From Podocnemis expansa (taxonomy: Eukaryota; Chordata; Testudines; Podocnemididae): a stretch of DNA of 64,000 bases. The notes beneath the pieces are model-generated. The model was not told the DNA's origin. It ran no database searches and was given only the letters and a program-made list of their open reading frames with translations. Below, one piece after another: positions 36,987 through 47,439 of this stretch. The first letter of the stretch is position 1, and each line of letters starts with the position of its first letter. The position numbers and the translations under genes were made by a program. The DNA lies in the NCBI GenBank assembly GCA_007922195.1, contig ML682007.1, forward strand, positions 19,057,033-19,121,032, written 5' to 3'.

Positions 36987-37179
36987 GGGAAAAAGCAAGG
37001 AGTCTTGTGGCACTTAAAGACTACCAGATTTATTTATTGCTTTGAAGAGTGTCTGACAAAGTGGGATTTTCTCCCACGAAAGCTCCTGCGATAAATAAAT
37101 CTGGTAGTCTGTAAGTGCCACAAGACTCCTTGCTTTTGTTGCTTTACTAGAGTAACATGGCTGCCACTTTGGAACCTGG
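36987..37179 (+). repeat. Palindromic retroposon-like repeat with perfect 13-bp target duplication
   Basis: CATGAAGCTTAGG occurs at 36974-36986 and again at 37180-37192. Between them lie a left arm (AAGCAAGGAGTCTTGTGG to TTATTTATTGC), a short centre with GTCTGACAAAGTGGGATTTT, a return arm (GCGATAAATAAATCTGGTAG to CAAGACTCCTTGCTTTTG) and a single-copy tail ending GGCTGCCACTTTGGAACC. A long target duplication and one fixed, one variable end point to target-primed retroposition. Confidence 0.88.
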
Positions 37180-37226
37180 CATGAAGCTTAGGATGATCTT
37201 AAATTTTAAAATACATTCATTTAAAG

Positions 37227-37412
37227 CAGGGGTTCTTGACCTATGGGTCATGACCCAAAAATGGGTCGCCATGCCATTTAGGGTGGGTCACCATGATCCT
37301 CTTTAATAAATTGAAAAAGGAAGTATAATATTAATTCAAAACTGAACCATGGGTTGCAAAGTTGACTCCCAAACTTAATCTGGGTCCCTGCCAAAATGGT
37401 TAAGAACCCCTG
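37227..37412. mobile_element. hAT MITE
   Basis: The 186-bp element starts CAGGGGTTCTTGACCTATGG and ends ATGGTTAAGAACCCCTG. The flanks ATTTAAAG (37219-37226) and AATTAAAC (37413-37420) match at 6 of 8. The interior repeats GGGTC words. Confidence 0.8.
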
Positions 37413-37420
37413 AATTAAAC

Positions 37421-38547
37421 CGTGTTGGCAGGGTTTATATAACTGGCAAGGAAACATGAGTCGTCTTTCTGACCGCAGGGCAAAGGAATGGCTTGAGTAT
37501 TGTCCTACGTTCCAGAACATACCAAGTTCCATGTCATTAGGTGTGAAGCCAGGACTGAAATGGTTGAGGTATATCAAATCAAAAAGAATACTAAATACCC
37601 TATTACTGACACAGATGGGAAAATCTCAGGGGGAAACATCTCTCAAGATTTTTAGACTTTTGTCAAACCCTGCTACAAGTTTCCCGTCCCCATCCCCCAA
37701 TGTAAGCTTAAAACAAAATTTTTAAAAAGTTTCCTTGATTTCTGTAATGCCTTTGAGCACCATTTCCATCAGCTTCCCTATAGCCAAATAACAACTGCAG
37801 CAAACGATGGGTTCTGTTGATGAGGCTAACGGGGCGGAGCAGTACTACATCATGAACAGAGTTGGGGAAGCCGACATTCTGGGAGTGAATATCAAAGGAA
37901 GGTCAGGCCACCTAAGAGTCATACTCCCATGAGAGGATAGTCAGTCCTTAACTCACAGGGAGCAGATCCAGTCTGCGTTAATGACTGGAACTGCACACTC
38001 AGCCAGAGAGCTCCAGCTCTTTACCTGACAATAGTACAGGTGAATAAGAAAGTCCATCAGATAAAGTGTCCTCTATAAGCCCCTCTCCCAGTAGTGAAGG
38101 AGTGGAAATTGACATAGAAGGGCTTGTATTTCATATTTCCAGAGGAGATATTGTCCATGCCTTTGCAGAAGCCCCCTCAGCAGGGATATGTAGAATTATT
38201 AGGACTGTAATTGGGTTGGCAGGGGGTGGAGATGGAAGAACTTGGAGGTAATTCCCAAGCAGCATCCAGGGGGCCCACACTACTAGTCCTTTAGGTTCGA
38301 AATCATGTGATCACAAGGTTGCCAGATGCCAGTCCCTATCAGGGTGAGAGCTGCTCAAGATGAGCGGGATACGAATCCCCAGCAGCATCAATCTTGCTCA
38401 GTCGCACTGGAAACTGAGCCCTCCTGATTTGGTCAGGCTTGGGCCTACCGCCTTCTCATACTCATCACGTCCACACAGTTGCTTGCTCACTGCTAGCTCT
38501 CCTTAGCGAGGGAGAGCTTCTCCACTGCCCTTTCCCCAGCTAGGCTC
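37421..38547. other. Noncoding, no gene seen
   Basis: No feature was recognised in this stretch. Confidence 0.4.
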
Positions 38548-38550
38548 AGT

Positions 38551-38922
38551 GGATATGTCTCCACTGGAGCTTTAGGTTGACTTAACCTTCCTTAAGTCGA
38601 CCTAAGGAATACTCTGGCCACATTTGGAATTTATTAAGTCGACTTAATAACACCACCTGGTAAGGTCAACTTAATGGTTAAGTTGAGCTTATTAAGTCAA
38701 CTTCAGCCAATGTAGACACTTAAGCCGACCTTATTAAATTGACTTAAGTCAGTGTGGAGCTGAAGCCAACTTTATTAAGGCGACTTAAGCTAGCATGTAC
38801 CAATGCGGACATGGGCAGTTGGGACTCTGTAAGTCAACTTAACAGGAATGTGGACATTCTAAGTTGACTTAACAAGGTCAACTTTAAATCGACTTAACTG
38901 AGCCTCCAGTGTGGACATACCC
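38551..38922. mobile_element. PIF/Harbinger-like MITE, second copy of the AACTTAA family
   Basis: The 372-bp element starts GGATATGTCTCCACT and ends AGTGTGGACATACCC, flanked by AGT at 38548-38550 and 38923-38925. The interior carries the same TTAAGTCGACTTAATAA-type words as 34119-34534. The 3-bp duplication differs from TAA but is the right length. The central symmetric arrangement is again palindromic. Confidence 0.75.
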
Positions 38923-39262
38923 AGTGGGCATTGCTCTCCCTAAGCCCCTGCCAGTGATTGCTCCCTCCACACGTGACTGTTTCCCCTTTACTTTCATTCC
39001 AAAGGGAAGAGATCCAAAAAAAAGTTTGTACAATTGGATAGTATTATGATGTCGGAAGCCCAGGTGGCAGCTCTTGGCCAGAGTGACGGTGTTAGCTGAG
39101 AACTAACAAACTCATAACTGGAGACCAGATCAGTTCACCTGTATGTTAGTTTTGCTCAAAACAGCTATTAGTCTTAGAAGGCTGAATTTAGTGTTCAAAC
39201 TCTATGAAAGGCGTATAAACTGCTCCATGCATTGATCTCACTTGTAATGTCCATCTTCCAAG

Positions 39263-39450
39263 CAATGTTCCCTCCAATTTTTCGTAGGTTGTGTGCACAA
39301 GAAGTTTCTCTGTGCACGCATGAAATTTCTTTGTATGCACTAGTAACAGCACTGTTGAATTTTTTTGTGCACACTTTATTTAGTTGTGTGTGCAGGTTTC
39401 ACAACCTGTGTGCGCGCACACACTTGCACAGCTTAGAGGGAAGAAAATGT
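39263..39450. mobile_element. hAT MITE related to 3284-3428
   Basis: Starts CAATGTTCCCTCCAATTTTT and ends with GCTTAGAGGGAAGAAAATG. It shares the GTGTGCAC- and CAGGTTTCAnnACCTG-type interior with the copy at 3284-3428. The right boundary and the target duplication are not clear. The CACA/TGTG-rich interior can form a hairpin. Confidence 0.65.
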
Positions 39451-40855
39451 GTACATCTTGCTTTATAACTTGGAGAATGTTTGCTCTGACTTTGTGCATC
39501 CAGCATGGGAGTTGCCCCACCCAAGAGGATTATCAAAATGTAAGTAAGCCATTATAAGATAAAAGCTTTAATTACCCCATTCATCCCTGCAGAAATACAG
39601 GCAGAAGGTGTCATCACTTTGAATGCTGGAAGAGGAAAATAAAAATAGGTGATGTGAAGATCATTCATCTCTTTGCAGTTTGAATTCTCACAAGGCCAGA
39701 CAGAAATCTTAAGGGATTATCTCCTGGATTTGCTCTGAGAAACACTTTGAATGGACAATTCTCTACAAAATAGAGTGCAATGCCCAAGGGGACTGCGTGA
39801 CTGTGGTAATACTGCTGGAGTGCTTTAGGAACTCACGGTTGTAAGTGGGTTGGTGAAATCCAATTATAGAACCAGCTTGGGATGTTGGCCTTGCTTCTTG
39901 ACAGTCTGCCATGAGGCTGGCACTGACAGTCATGAGCCACTCCAGACAGCCTGCCAAGCTTCATCAAATTTCATGATAAAATTTTATATTGTCCTAGCTT
40001 CAAAGATGGGTATGAGAGAAATCTCCTTCTATTCATTTCAAGCCCTTCTACAAATTCTGGCTGGCTTGCTTTACCAGAACAAATTGCATTAGCTTACATT
40101 TGGGCATCCAACAGTTTATGGGAAGATGGAAATGGGTTCCAATCTGCCTGATTGCAAAGATCTATGGGAAAGCAGTGAGTCTCAGATGCTTTCCTTTTGG
40201 ATGTGCCTTTGAGATAGAAATCAGGTCAAAGAGGTGAGAAATCTCCATGAGGCACAGCTTGCAGGTGCTCCACTTTGTTGGTGGCCAATAGCTCTGGAAC
40301 ACCTAACTTATCAAAACTGAGTCATCATCTAAGAGACCAACCTCTCCACTGAGGTGTGTGACCATGTGTGGTTGAGAATGCCTATTGCCATAATACTAAC
40401 TCAAACGATGCTGAAAAGCTGAGAAGTATCACTTGTTTAATCAAAACAAACAAGGAGTCCGGTGGCACTTAACAACTAACAAATTTATTTATCGCATGAG
40501 CTTTTGTGGGAGAAAATTGAAGATGCAGGAACTTACAGAATGGGAGAAAAAGAAACACAGGGAAGTGTAAGTCATATGATCAGGTCACACTGTAACAGCA
40601 AATCAAAGCAGCGGTTAAGATTCAAACACTGGGGAACAGCATATAGAGGAAGATGAGGTCAAATCATCTGTTGTAATGAGAAAAAAATCAAAAGTCCTTA
40701 TTTAGCCCTGAAGAAACACTGTCAAAGCTAAATAACGACTTTGGCTTTTTTTCTCATTACAACTGCTGATTTGACCTCATTTTCTTCTATATGCTCTTCC
40801 CCAGTGTTTGAATCTTAACAACAGCTTCGATTTGCTGTTACAGTGTGACCTGATC

Positions 40856-40996
40856 CATGTTAGACTAGTTCAGCAAAACAAGCAAGGAGCCCTATGGCAC
40901 TTAAAGGCTAACAAATTGATTTATTACATGAGCTTTTGTCATGAGATAAATCCATTTTTTAGTTTTTAAGCACCACAGGACAACTTGTTTGTTTTG
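40856..40996. repeat. Palindromic repeat copy inserted in the arm of another copy
   Basis: The host arm GTGACCTGATCATATGA, readable from the intact left arm, is split here. CTGATC is present on both sides (40850-40855 and 40997-41002). The insert has a forward arm (CAAGGAGCCCTATGGCACTT, TTATTACATGAGCTTTTGT) and a short, diverged return arm. Confidence 0.75.
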
Positions 40997-41139
40997 CTGA
41001 TCCTATGATTTACACTTCCCTGCATTTATTTTCTTCTCTATCAGTAAATTCCCCAATCTTCAAAGCATCTGATGAAGGTGGGATTTTCTCCCACGAAAGC
41101 TCATGTGATAAATACATTTGTCAGTCTTTAAATGCCACT

Positions 41140-41424
41140 CAGGGCTGGCTCAAGGGGCTGTGATGCCCCGAGCCTACTTTTCCTTTTGCACCCCACTGCC
41201 GACTGTGCACCTGGAGTGCTCTTGCAGGAGCAGGAGGGGCGAGGCCAGGCCAGCGGTCACGTAGCAGCCAGCAAAGTCACAAGACCCCAGGGCAGAGGGC
41301 CCAGCCCAGCCTGGCCATGCTCTCCCAACGAGCGTAGGGGGCTTCAATTTTTTGGTGCCAGCGCTCCCTAAGCTTCAGCACCCCAAGCCAGTGCCACACT
41401 GGCTTGCCCCTTAAGTCAGCCCTG
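41140..41424. mobile_element. hAT MITE inserted in a palindromic repeat
   Basis: The 285-bp element starts CAGGGCTGGCTCAAGGGGC and ends GCCCCTTAAGTCAGCCCTG. It splits the host phrase AAGTGCCACAAGACTCCTT. The flanking octamers ATGCCACT and CTGCCACA match at 6 of 8. The ends resemble 18039-18353. Confidence 0.82.
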
Positions 41425-41497
41425 CTGCCACAAGACTCCTTATTTGTTTTGCTGAACTAGACTAACACGGCTGCCCCTTTGGAACTTGTTTAATCAA

Positions 41498-43100
41498 CAG
41501 ATTAACACAGAGGTCAGTCCTTCAAGAAGAGAATAGAGCAAAAGTGAAAAAAAAATTAGCAACCATAATCATAATAATAAACTTCTTGGGTTACCCAGAG
41601 CAACACAAACATCTACCCTTCTTATGAAAAACACAGAACACTGGAATTCGCCCACAAGGATGTAAATTATGACAGCTTCACAGGAAACCAAACAGTCAGG
41701 ATGAACCGGCATCAGAAAGAACCAAATGTCAAGAGGGCTCAAACGGCAGAACAGGCAACTGCACCATGCAAACAACCAATACAAAGAAGGATTTCTGGGG
41801 CTTCCTCTCTGCTCATGTTGCTTTTTTTTTTTCTGTAGGAAGGGAGAGACTCACTGCATAAGACGTGTTTGCTGTTGACTTCAGGTGATGTGTGAACAGA
41901 GGCTTCTGCATGTGTGTTTGTGGAATAGGAGCTTCATGTGGCAGCCTTGTTCTCCTGTGTCATAAAATATGCATTATAGTCGGTATTTCTCTAGAGCTCA
42001 TTCTCCCTCCATGAGGCCTTGTGGTCACAGGAACAAAAAGATTAAATTGTAGGCTTCAGAGAGCTTAGTACAGCCTGCTTCACTTTCCAAATTCACTATA
42101 ATTTAACAGTTTGAAATCTTTACAAATGCCTTCTACAGCCTCTTCACTTCCAGCATTTGCCACCTACCTTTTAATTAATTAATAGTGACCTGTTATTAAA
42201 GCATGACAAGTACAGGACATGACAGGATAATTTAGGAGTTCAATGTGGCACCCTGTCAAGTGAATTGTGAGGTATAAGGCGTGAGGCCAGTTTTCACACA
42301 TGCTGCAACACCATCTATTGAAGTATGCAGCATATATCTTCTTTCCATCCATTTTAAAGGGCATTGAGTCCCAAATTTGACCTATCTGCATTGTGGAAAA
42401 TCTGTGCAATTCTTTACAGTTTCCCACCTCAAAACAAATGCTTCAACTCAAAAATAAAACCAAATATCGGAGTAAGGAGCCAGGCACTATCAACAATCTT
42501 ACAACAACTAACCAGCCTGCACACACAGTGAAGAAAAATGTCATTTTTTAAGGACAAAGCCATCATTTACAAACTTCCAGGTGGTCATTATGAACAACAA
42601 AGAGCAACTGTATGTGTTCCTTCTCTCTGAGTAATGGGTAATAATGATAATAATAATGAGCAATGAGTAATAATAATAAAATGTGTAATATAATGTTGAT
42701 GATGTCCCTTATCTCTGTCTTACAAGTTCTGTCCCACTTGGATGCTGTCAAAGAGATCCTCTCAAACAGGTCTGGTTGTTTGACTGAAGGTCATCACTGC
42801 TTATTTGCTTTTTGGAGAGTCAGAAAGTTGTGGTTCCTGCCTCTGGGGAAGTCCATTTGCAGCAAGGGAAAAGTATAATGGTTTCAGGGTTAGATGGTGA
42901 CCTGAGCTAGGTACCTGCACTGGGCACTGAGGGCAAGTCAGAATCTTCTTCCATCCCCCTGCATGGGCTAATCATACCTGCTTCCTCCCCACCTATATCA
43001 GGTGATTGGAGAGGGATGAGAAATATCTATGGTAGATATATGGCCCCTTCACCATAGTATTTCTGCACCTGACAATCTTTTCATGTAATTACCCTTCCAA
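41498..43100. other. Noncoding; (AAT)n-rich tract at 42645-42685
   Basis: The tract at 42645-42685 is an imperfect ATA/AAT trinucleotide repeat. No exon chain or further element was recognised. Confidence 0.45.
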
Positions 43101-43104
43101 TGGC

Positions 43105-43175
43105 CCCTTGCAGAAGGAAAGTGCTATTATCCCTACTGTACAGGTAGGGAGCTGAGGCTCAGAGACTTAGTCTTT
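43105..43175 (-). repeat. MIR-type SINE fragment
   Basis: The plus strand reads ATTATCCCTACTGTACAGGT, then GAGCTGAGGCTCAGAGACTT, the reverse complement of the MIR core box. Confidence 0.6.
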
Positions 43176-43521
43176 GTTTTCTAAATTGCTAGACAGCTGA
43201 AAAAAATGTAAAATCCCAGTAGAGACAACAGTCAGTGGTTTTACTGTGGGTTAAATTAGGCAAGGTGAATTACAGGCAAGGGGGACTTCACAGAACCAAC
43301 TTGTGGTAAAACTATAAGTGCCTTGCCTTCTTTTTTACAGTGAGTTAACTATGGCACATTATTTATCTCGCTGAAAAAAAAGAAACCAGAGAAGAAGAGC
43401 TCTGTGTAACTCATAAGCTTGTCTCTTTCACCAGCAAAAGTTGGTCCCATAAAAGATATTACCTCACCCCTCATGACTGCAAAAAAACCCACTGTTCTGG
43501 CAGGGAAGACTTAGCCTAGGT

Positions 43522-43719
43522 GAGTGTTTGCCACCCAGTGTGCCATCAGCCTTGAGCAAGTGTGCCACAAACATTTTTGAAAACTACTCAAAGAGCTCTG
43601 GATTGGCTCGTTGGCTCATAAACATTCATAAGTTCATTTGGAAACTATTTGGTGGTGTGCCTCAAATTAATTAAATTTAGCAAGGTGTGCCACAGCAGAG
43701 AACATGTTGGAAATCACTG
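43522..43719. mobile_element. hAT MITE with perfect 8-bp target duplication
   Basis: The 198-bp element lies between GCCTAGGT at 43514-43521 and 43720-43727. Its ends GAGTGTTTGCCACCC and ATGTTGGAAATCACTG are weakly inverted. GTGTGCCA-type words recur inside (43541, 43562, 43688). Confidence 0.8.
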
Positions 43720-44031
43720 GCCTAGGTCACGGTGCTCATGTCCCCAGGCAAGCCTCCAGCATGGTCACTAGAACAGCTGAATGGAACAGATTGTTGCTCC
43801 TGGAATAGACCATCAACTTCACTGGGGACTAAATAGAGAAAGATACCTGCCCATGGGGAATTGCTTATAAGATCAGGGCCTAAGTTTGATGGCCATAGTA
43901 TCATTAACAGACTGGCCAGCTTCTAGATTAATTGTGCAAGAGATGTATCTTACAAAAATACAGATACCTCAGTGCGCTGTGGAAAACATAGTCCATTAGC
44001 ATCGGTAAACCATGCACTACACACTGTTTCT

Positions 44032-44347
44032 CAGCTGGTGTTCTGTGAAACGCTGGTGATCCTTAGACGTGGTGTGGGTACTCTGTGACCCATCCTCACC
44101 CCTCTGCATCGGGGCGGAGAAGCTGAGTGGGGACAGGAGAAGAACAATGTAATGCCTCAGCCTCAGCAAAGCTTCCAGGCACACAGTGGCAAATTTTGAT
44201 GCACACATGGAAGCTTTGCTGTGACTGGGGCACCTATCTTCTGACACTCCTACCAACTTTTTCGAGAAAGTTTTCATCAGGTGTTCCACGTAAAGTAATT
44301 AATATCTTTAGGTGTTCCCTGGTCCACTAAAGGTTGAGAAACACTCC
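44032..44347. mobile_element. Probable hAT MITE
   Basis: The left end CACTGTTTCTCAGCTGG and right end AAAGGTTGAGAAACACT are inverted. GGTGTTCC-type words recur near both ends. A target duplication is not clear, so the boundaries are within a few bases only. Confidence 0.65.
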
Positions 44348-44920
44348 AGTAACTTGCCTGTACGTTCCAGACTTCAAGCTAATAAAGCAGTTATATGTTA
44401 ATTAATCTGAAGCCATGGTGAGTATGTTAGCTAATTTCCCCACGGTCAGCTCTAGATACAGGAATTATGCACATGTACTGAAAATGTATTATAAAGTCTG
44501 TATCAAGGAAGCATTGACTATTGCTTAAATCAGCCTCTCTACCAAATGATTGCTAGATAGCAAATGCGATGCTGATTTTTTAAAAAAGGCTCCAGAAGTG
44601 ACCCTGGTAGTTATCCTGTTTGTCAGCTTCATTTCAGCACCAACAAGTTGGTTGAACCTATAGTAAAGAACAGAACTATTAGACACACAGATGAACTCAG
44701 TATGTTGGGGAAGAGTCAACACGACTTTTATAAAGTGAAATCTTTCCTAAGTAATCTATTAGAATTCTAAGAGGGGATCAACAAACATGGACAATAGTGA
44801 TTGAGTGGATATAGGATAGTTGAACTTACAGAAAGACTTTGACAAGATTCCTCACAAAAAGCTCTTAAGCAAAGTAAGGAGTCATGGGCTAAGATGGGAG
44901 GTCCTCTCATAGATCAATAA

Positions 44921-45346
44921 GGGTATGTCTACACGGCACTTTTCTTTCGAAATAACACTCGTTATTTCGAAATAAGAGAAATTTAGTCTACATGAAGTTT
45001 TCTTATTTCGAAAGGACGGAACCCGTCCTTTCAAAATAAGAATCGTTGTTTCGAAAAATTTAAACCCCAATGTTTTCGAAATGGCCATTATTTCGAAATG
45101 GATATTTTGAAATAACGCTGATTAGACCTGTTGTTTCGAAACAACACCATTGTTTCGAAACAACTGTTTCAAAACAACAGGTCCAAACGGCTTTATTTCA
45201 AAATAACCATTTCAAAATAACAGCCATTTGGATTGCAGGCTTTCCCTTAATTCGAATTAAGTTATTTCAAAATAAGGATTTTATTTCGAAATGGGTTATT
45301 TCGAAAGGGGTTTTTTCGAAATAAAAGTTACTGTGTAGACATAGCC
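44921..45346. mobile_element. PIF/Harbinger-like MITE built of TTCGAAATAA words
   Basis: The 426-bp element starts GGGTATGTCTACACGG and ends CTGTGTAGACATAGCC, flanked by TAA at 44918-44920 and 45347-45349. The interior has more than ten TTTCGAAATAA or TTATTTCGAAA words in both directions, so it can pair in several registers. It has the same terminal logic as 34119-34534 but a different core. It sits inside a CR1, so it is younger than that copy. Confidence 0.88.
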
Positions 45347-45795
45347 TAACTATTTAAAAGACAGGAAACAAAGTCAGTTTTAACAGTCAGAGATGTAAAT
45401 AGCAGGGTCCCCCAAGGTTCTGTATTGGGACCAGTGCTGTTCCACATATTCATCAATGATCTGGAAAAGGACTAAACAGTGAGGTAGCATAGTCTGCAAA
45501 CGATACAAACTTAAGTCCAAAGCAAACCATGAAGAGTTACAAAGGGATCTCACAAAACTGACTGGGCAACAAAATGGCAACTGAAACTCAACCCTGATAA
45601 ATGCAAAGTATTGAATATTGGGAAACCTAATACCAAGTATCACACAAAATAATAGTCTAAATTGGCTGTTACCAACTATGCAAGAGATCTTGGAGTCAGT
45701 GCAGGGTTCCCTAAAAACATCCACTCAATGTGCAACAGAATCTGAGGAACCATTGGAAAGAACAGAGAATATGACTGAAAATGTCATATTGCCAC

Positions 45796-45842
45796 TATAT
45801 AAATATAAATATAAATATAAATATAAATATAAATATAAATAT
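45796..45842. repeat. (TAAATA)n microsatellite inside CR1
   Basis: About eight TAAATA units at the place where CR1 normally has one TATATAAAT. The plus frame reads YKYKYK and the minus frame LYLYLY; neither is a real protein. Confidence 0.92.
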
Positions 45843-46199
45843 AGGGCATTCCCAGACCTTGAATACTGTGTGCAGTTCTGGTTGTCCCAGCTCCAAAAAG
45901 AGATATGAGAATGGGAAGTAGGCACAGAGAAGGGCAACAAAAATGATTAGGGGTATGGAACAGATTCTCTGTGAGGTGACCAGTACTGTTCAGGGTAGGG
46001 AAAAGATGAACGAGAGAGGGATATGAAAGAGGTCTATAAAATCATGAATGATCCGAAGAAAGTAATGGGGAAGTGTTATTTACCCCTTCACATTGTACAT
46101 GAACTGCGGTCACTGCTGAAATGTCAACCCCACACAAGCCTTGGAAGGGGGGTCAATTGGGCAGATAGACCACAACCGGGGGGAATTAGATAACCTGGG

Positions 46200-46998
46200 A
46201 AACCTCTGACTGATGAAGGTTTCCAACAGAGAAGGAACAGGCAGGGCTGCCAGGCAGCTGGTAGCAGACAAGAGTTATAATGAGGAAAAGCACAAGCACC
46301 TTGAGTGATACCAGACACCATCAGCTTCCTTTCAAATCAAAGGGACTGGCTGGCTGTCTCTCCCAGAATCAGCCTGAAGATGCAGTCTGCTGAAACTCTT
46401 AAAAGTATTTTACTTTCACATTTTGTAATTGGTTCATTGTGAACCAGGATTTGGCTTCTGCTGAGGCTGCTGGCCAGTGCCTACCTCTGTAATGCTTATT
46501 GTAAACTGGTGCCCATTGCCCGAGGCAGCTCTAAAGACTGCCTATAGGCAACACTGCTAATGCGCAATCCTGCAAGGGGAAAAAAGAGCCCAAACCGATA
46601 GTTTATTGACTCTATGGCAACTTAAGAGATTTCCAAATCCTCTCTGACTAGTCGCTTGAAACCGAAGAAGATAATTTAAGTGTTTACACAATTTCAGAGT
46701 CCTTCAGAATCTGATAACAATTCTCACCCTCTAACTAAATGAGAAGAAATATTTACTATGTGTAAACATTTACACATAACATGTCTTGTCTTGAGATGTC
46801 TCCAGGCCGGCCGCAGCTAAAACCAGCTTAATTAAAGCTTATAAAAAAAGTGTGGGGGAAGATGAATTCATAGACTTTGTGTGCCAAGTTCCCAAATGAG
46901 TTAAATATTAGCTCAGCTCTATTTATAGATTAATCTGAAGAGAACTGTGAACACTGCCATTATACTTATATAGAGCCTGTAGACAATTCAAAGAGCTT
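46200..46998. other. Noncoding, no gene seen
   Basis: Past the CR1 remnant no feature was recognised. A partly symmetric word (GTGTAAACATTTACACAT) lies at 46759-46776. Confidence 0.4.
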
Positions 46999-47009
46999 AG
47001 TGTTGATGA

Positions 47010-47256
47010 ACAAACAAGGGGCCCTGTGTCACTTAAAGATTAACAAATTTATTTATCGCATGAGCTTTTGTGGGAGAAAATCCCGCTTTGTATGATGTTT
47101 TGAAGATGGGGGAACTTCCTCAACTTCAAAGTGTCTGACAAAGGGGGATTTTCTCCCTTGAAAGCTTATGTGATCAATACATTTGTTAGTCTTTAAGTGT
47201 CACAGGACTCCTTGTTTGTTTTTCTGAACTAAACTAACAGGGCTGCCCCTTTGGAA
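47010..47256 (+). repeat. Palindromic retroposon-like repeat with perfect 11-bp target duplication
   Basis: AGTGTTGATGA is at 46999-47009 and 47257-47267. It begins ACAAACAAGGGGCCCTGTG and ends GGCTGCCCCTTTGGAA. The arms pair from about 47012 to 47215 around a centre with GAACTTCCTCAACTTC. The complete 3' tail and shortened 5' end match the other copies. Confidence 0.88.
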
Positions 47257-47324
47257 AGTGTTGATGACCCCATCAAAGACCTATGCCAACAGCAATGTAG
47301 TGCATGGCTCTGCACTTTGTCACC

Positions 47325-47435
47325 CAGACATAAAAGCATCTGAAGAAGTGGGATCTTCTCCCACGAAAGCTCATGCAAAAAATACATCTGTTAGTCTGAA
47401 AGTGCCACACAACTCCTTGTTGTTTTTTTATGACT
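47325..47435 (+). repeat. Palindromic retroposon-like repeat, return arm only
   Basis: AAGCATCTGAAGAAGTGGGA to AGTGCCACACAACTCCTTGT is the return arm of the family, without its forward arm and 3' tail. It lies just past the complete copy at 47010-47256. Confidence 0.7.
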
Positions 47436-47439
47436 GTAG

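Larger units (their letters stand above)
40445..41483 (+). repeat. Long palindromic retroposon-like element with perfect 14-bp target duplication, carrying two later insertions
   Basis: ACTTGTTTAATCAA flanks it at 40431-40444 and 41484-41497. The left arm (about 40445-40700) goes past the usual CACATGAGCTTTTGTG box into sequence absent from short copies (for example GTAAGTCATATGATCAGGTC and ATTCAAACACTGGGGAA). The right arm is its reverse complement (about 40720-41130), then the 3' tail ending GGCTGCCCCTTTGGA. Two later insertions break the right arm: 40856-40996 and 41140-41424. This copy shows what the short copies at 32044, 36987 and 47010 lack. Confidence 0.88.
44690..46110 (+). mobile_element. 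Degenerate CR1 LINE fragment split by a MITE
   Basis: From CACGACTTTTATAAAGTGAA to GAAGTGTTATTTACCCCTTC the order is that of the RT-to-3' part of a turtle-type CR1. It includes CAGAAAGACTTTGACAAG, the catalytic region in decayed form (GCAAACGATACAAAC, where intact copies code a DD pair), and GGGCAACAAAAATGATTAG. It carries many stops and frameshifts. A 426-bp MITE at 44921-45346 interrupts it and a microsatellite expanded inside it at 45796-45842. Family call is from recall. Confidence 0.85.

Noticed and set aside
45796..45842. YKYKYK / LYLYLY low-complexity peptide
   Set aside because: Direct product of a TAAATA microsatellite in a CR1 remnant.
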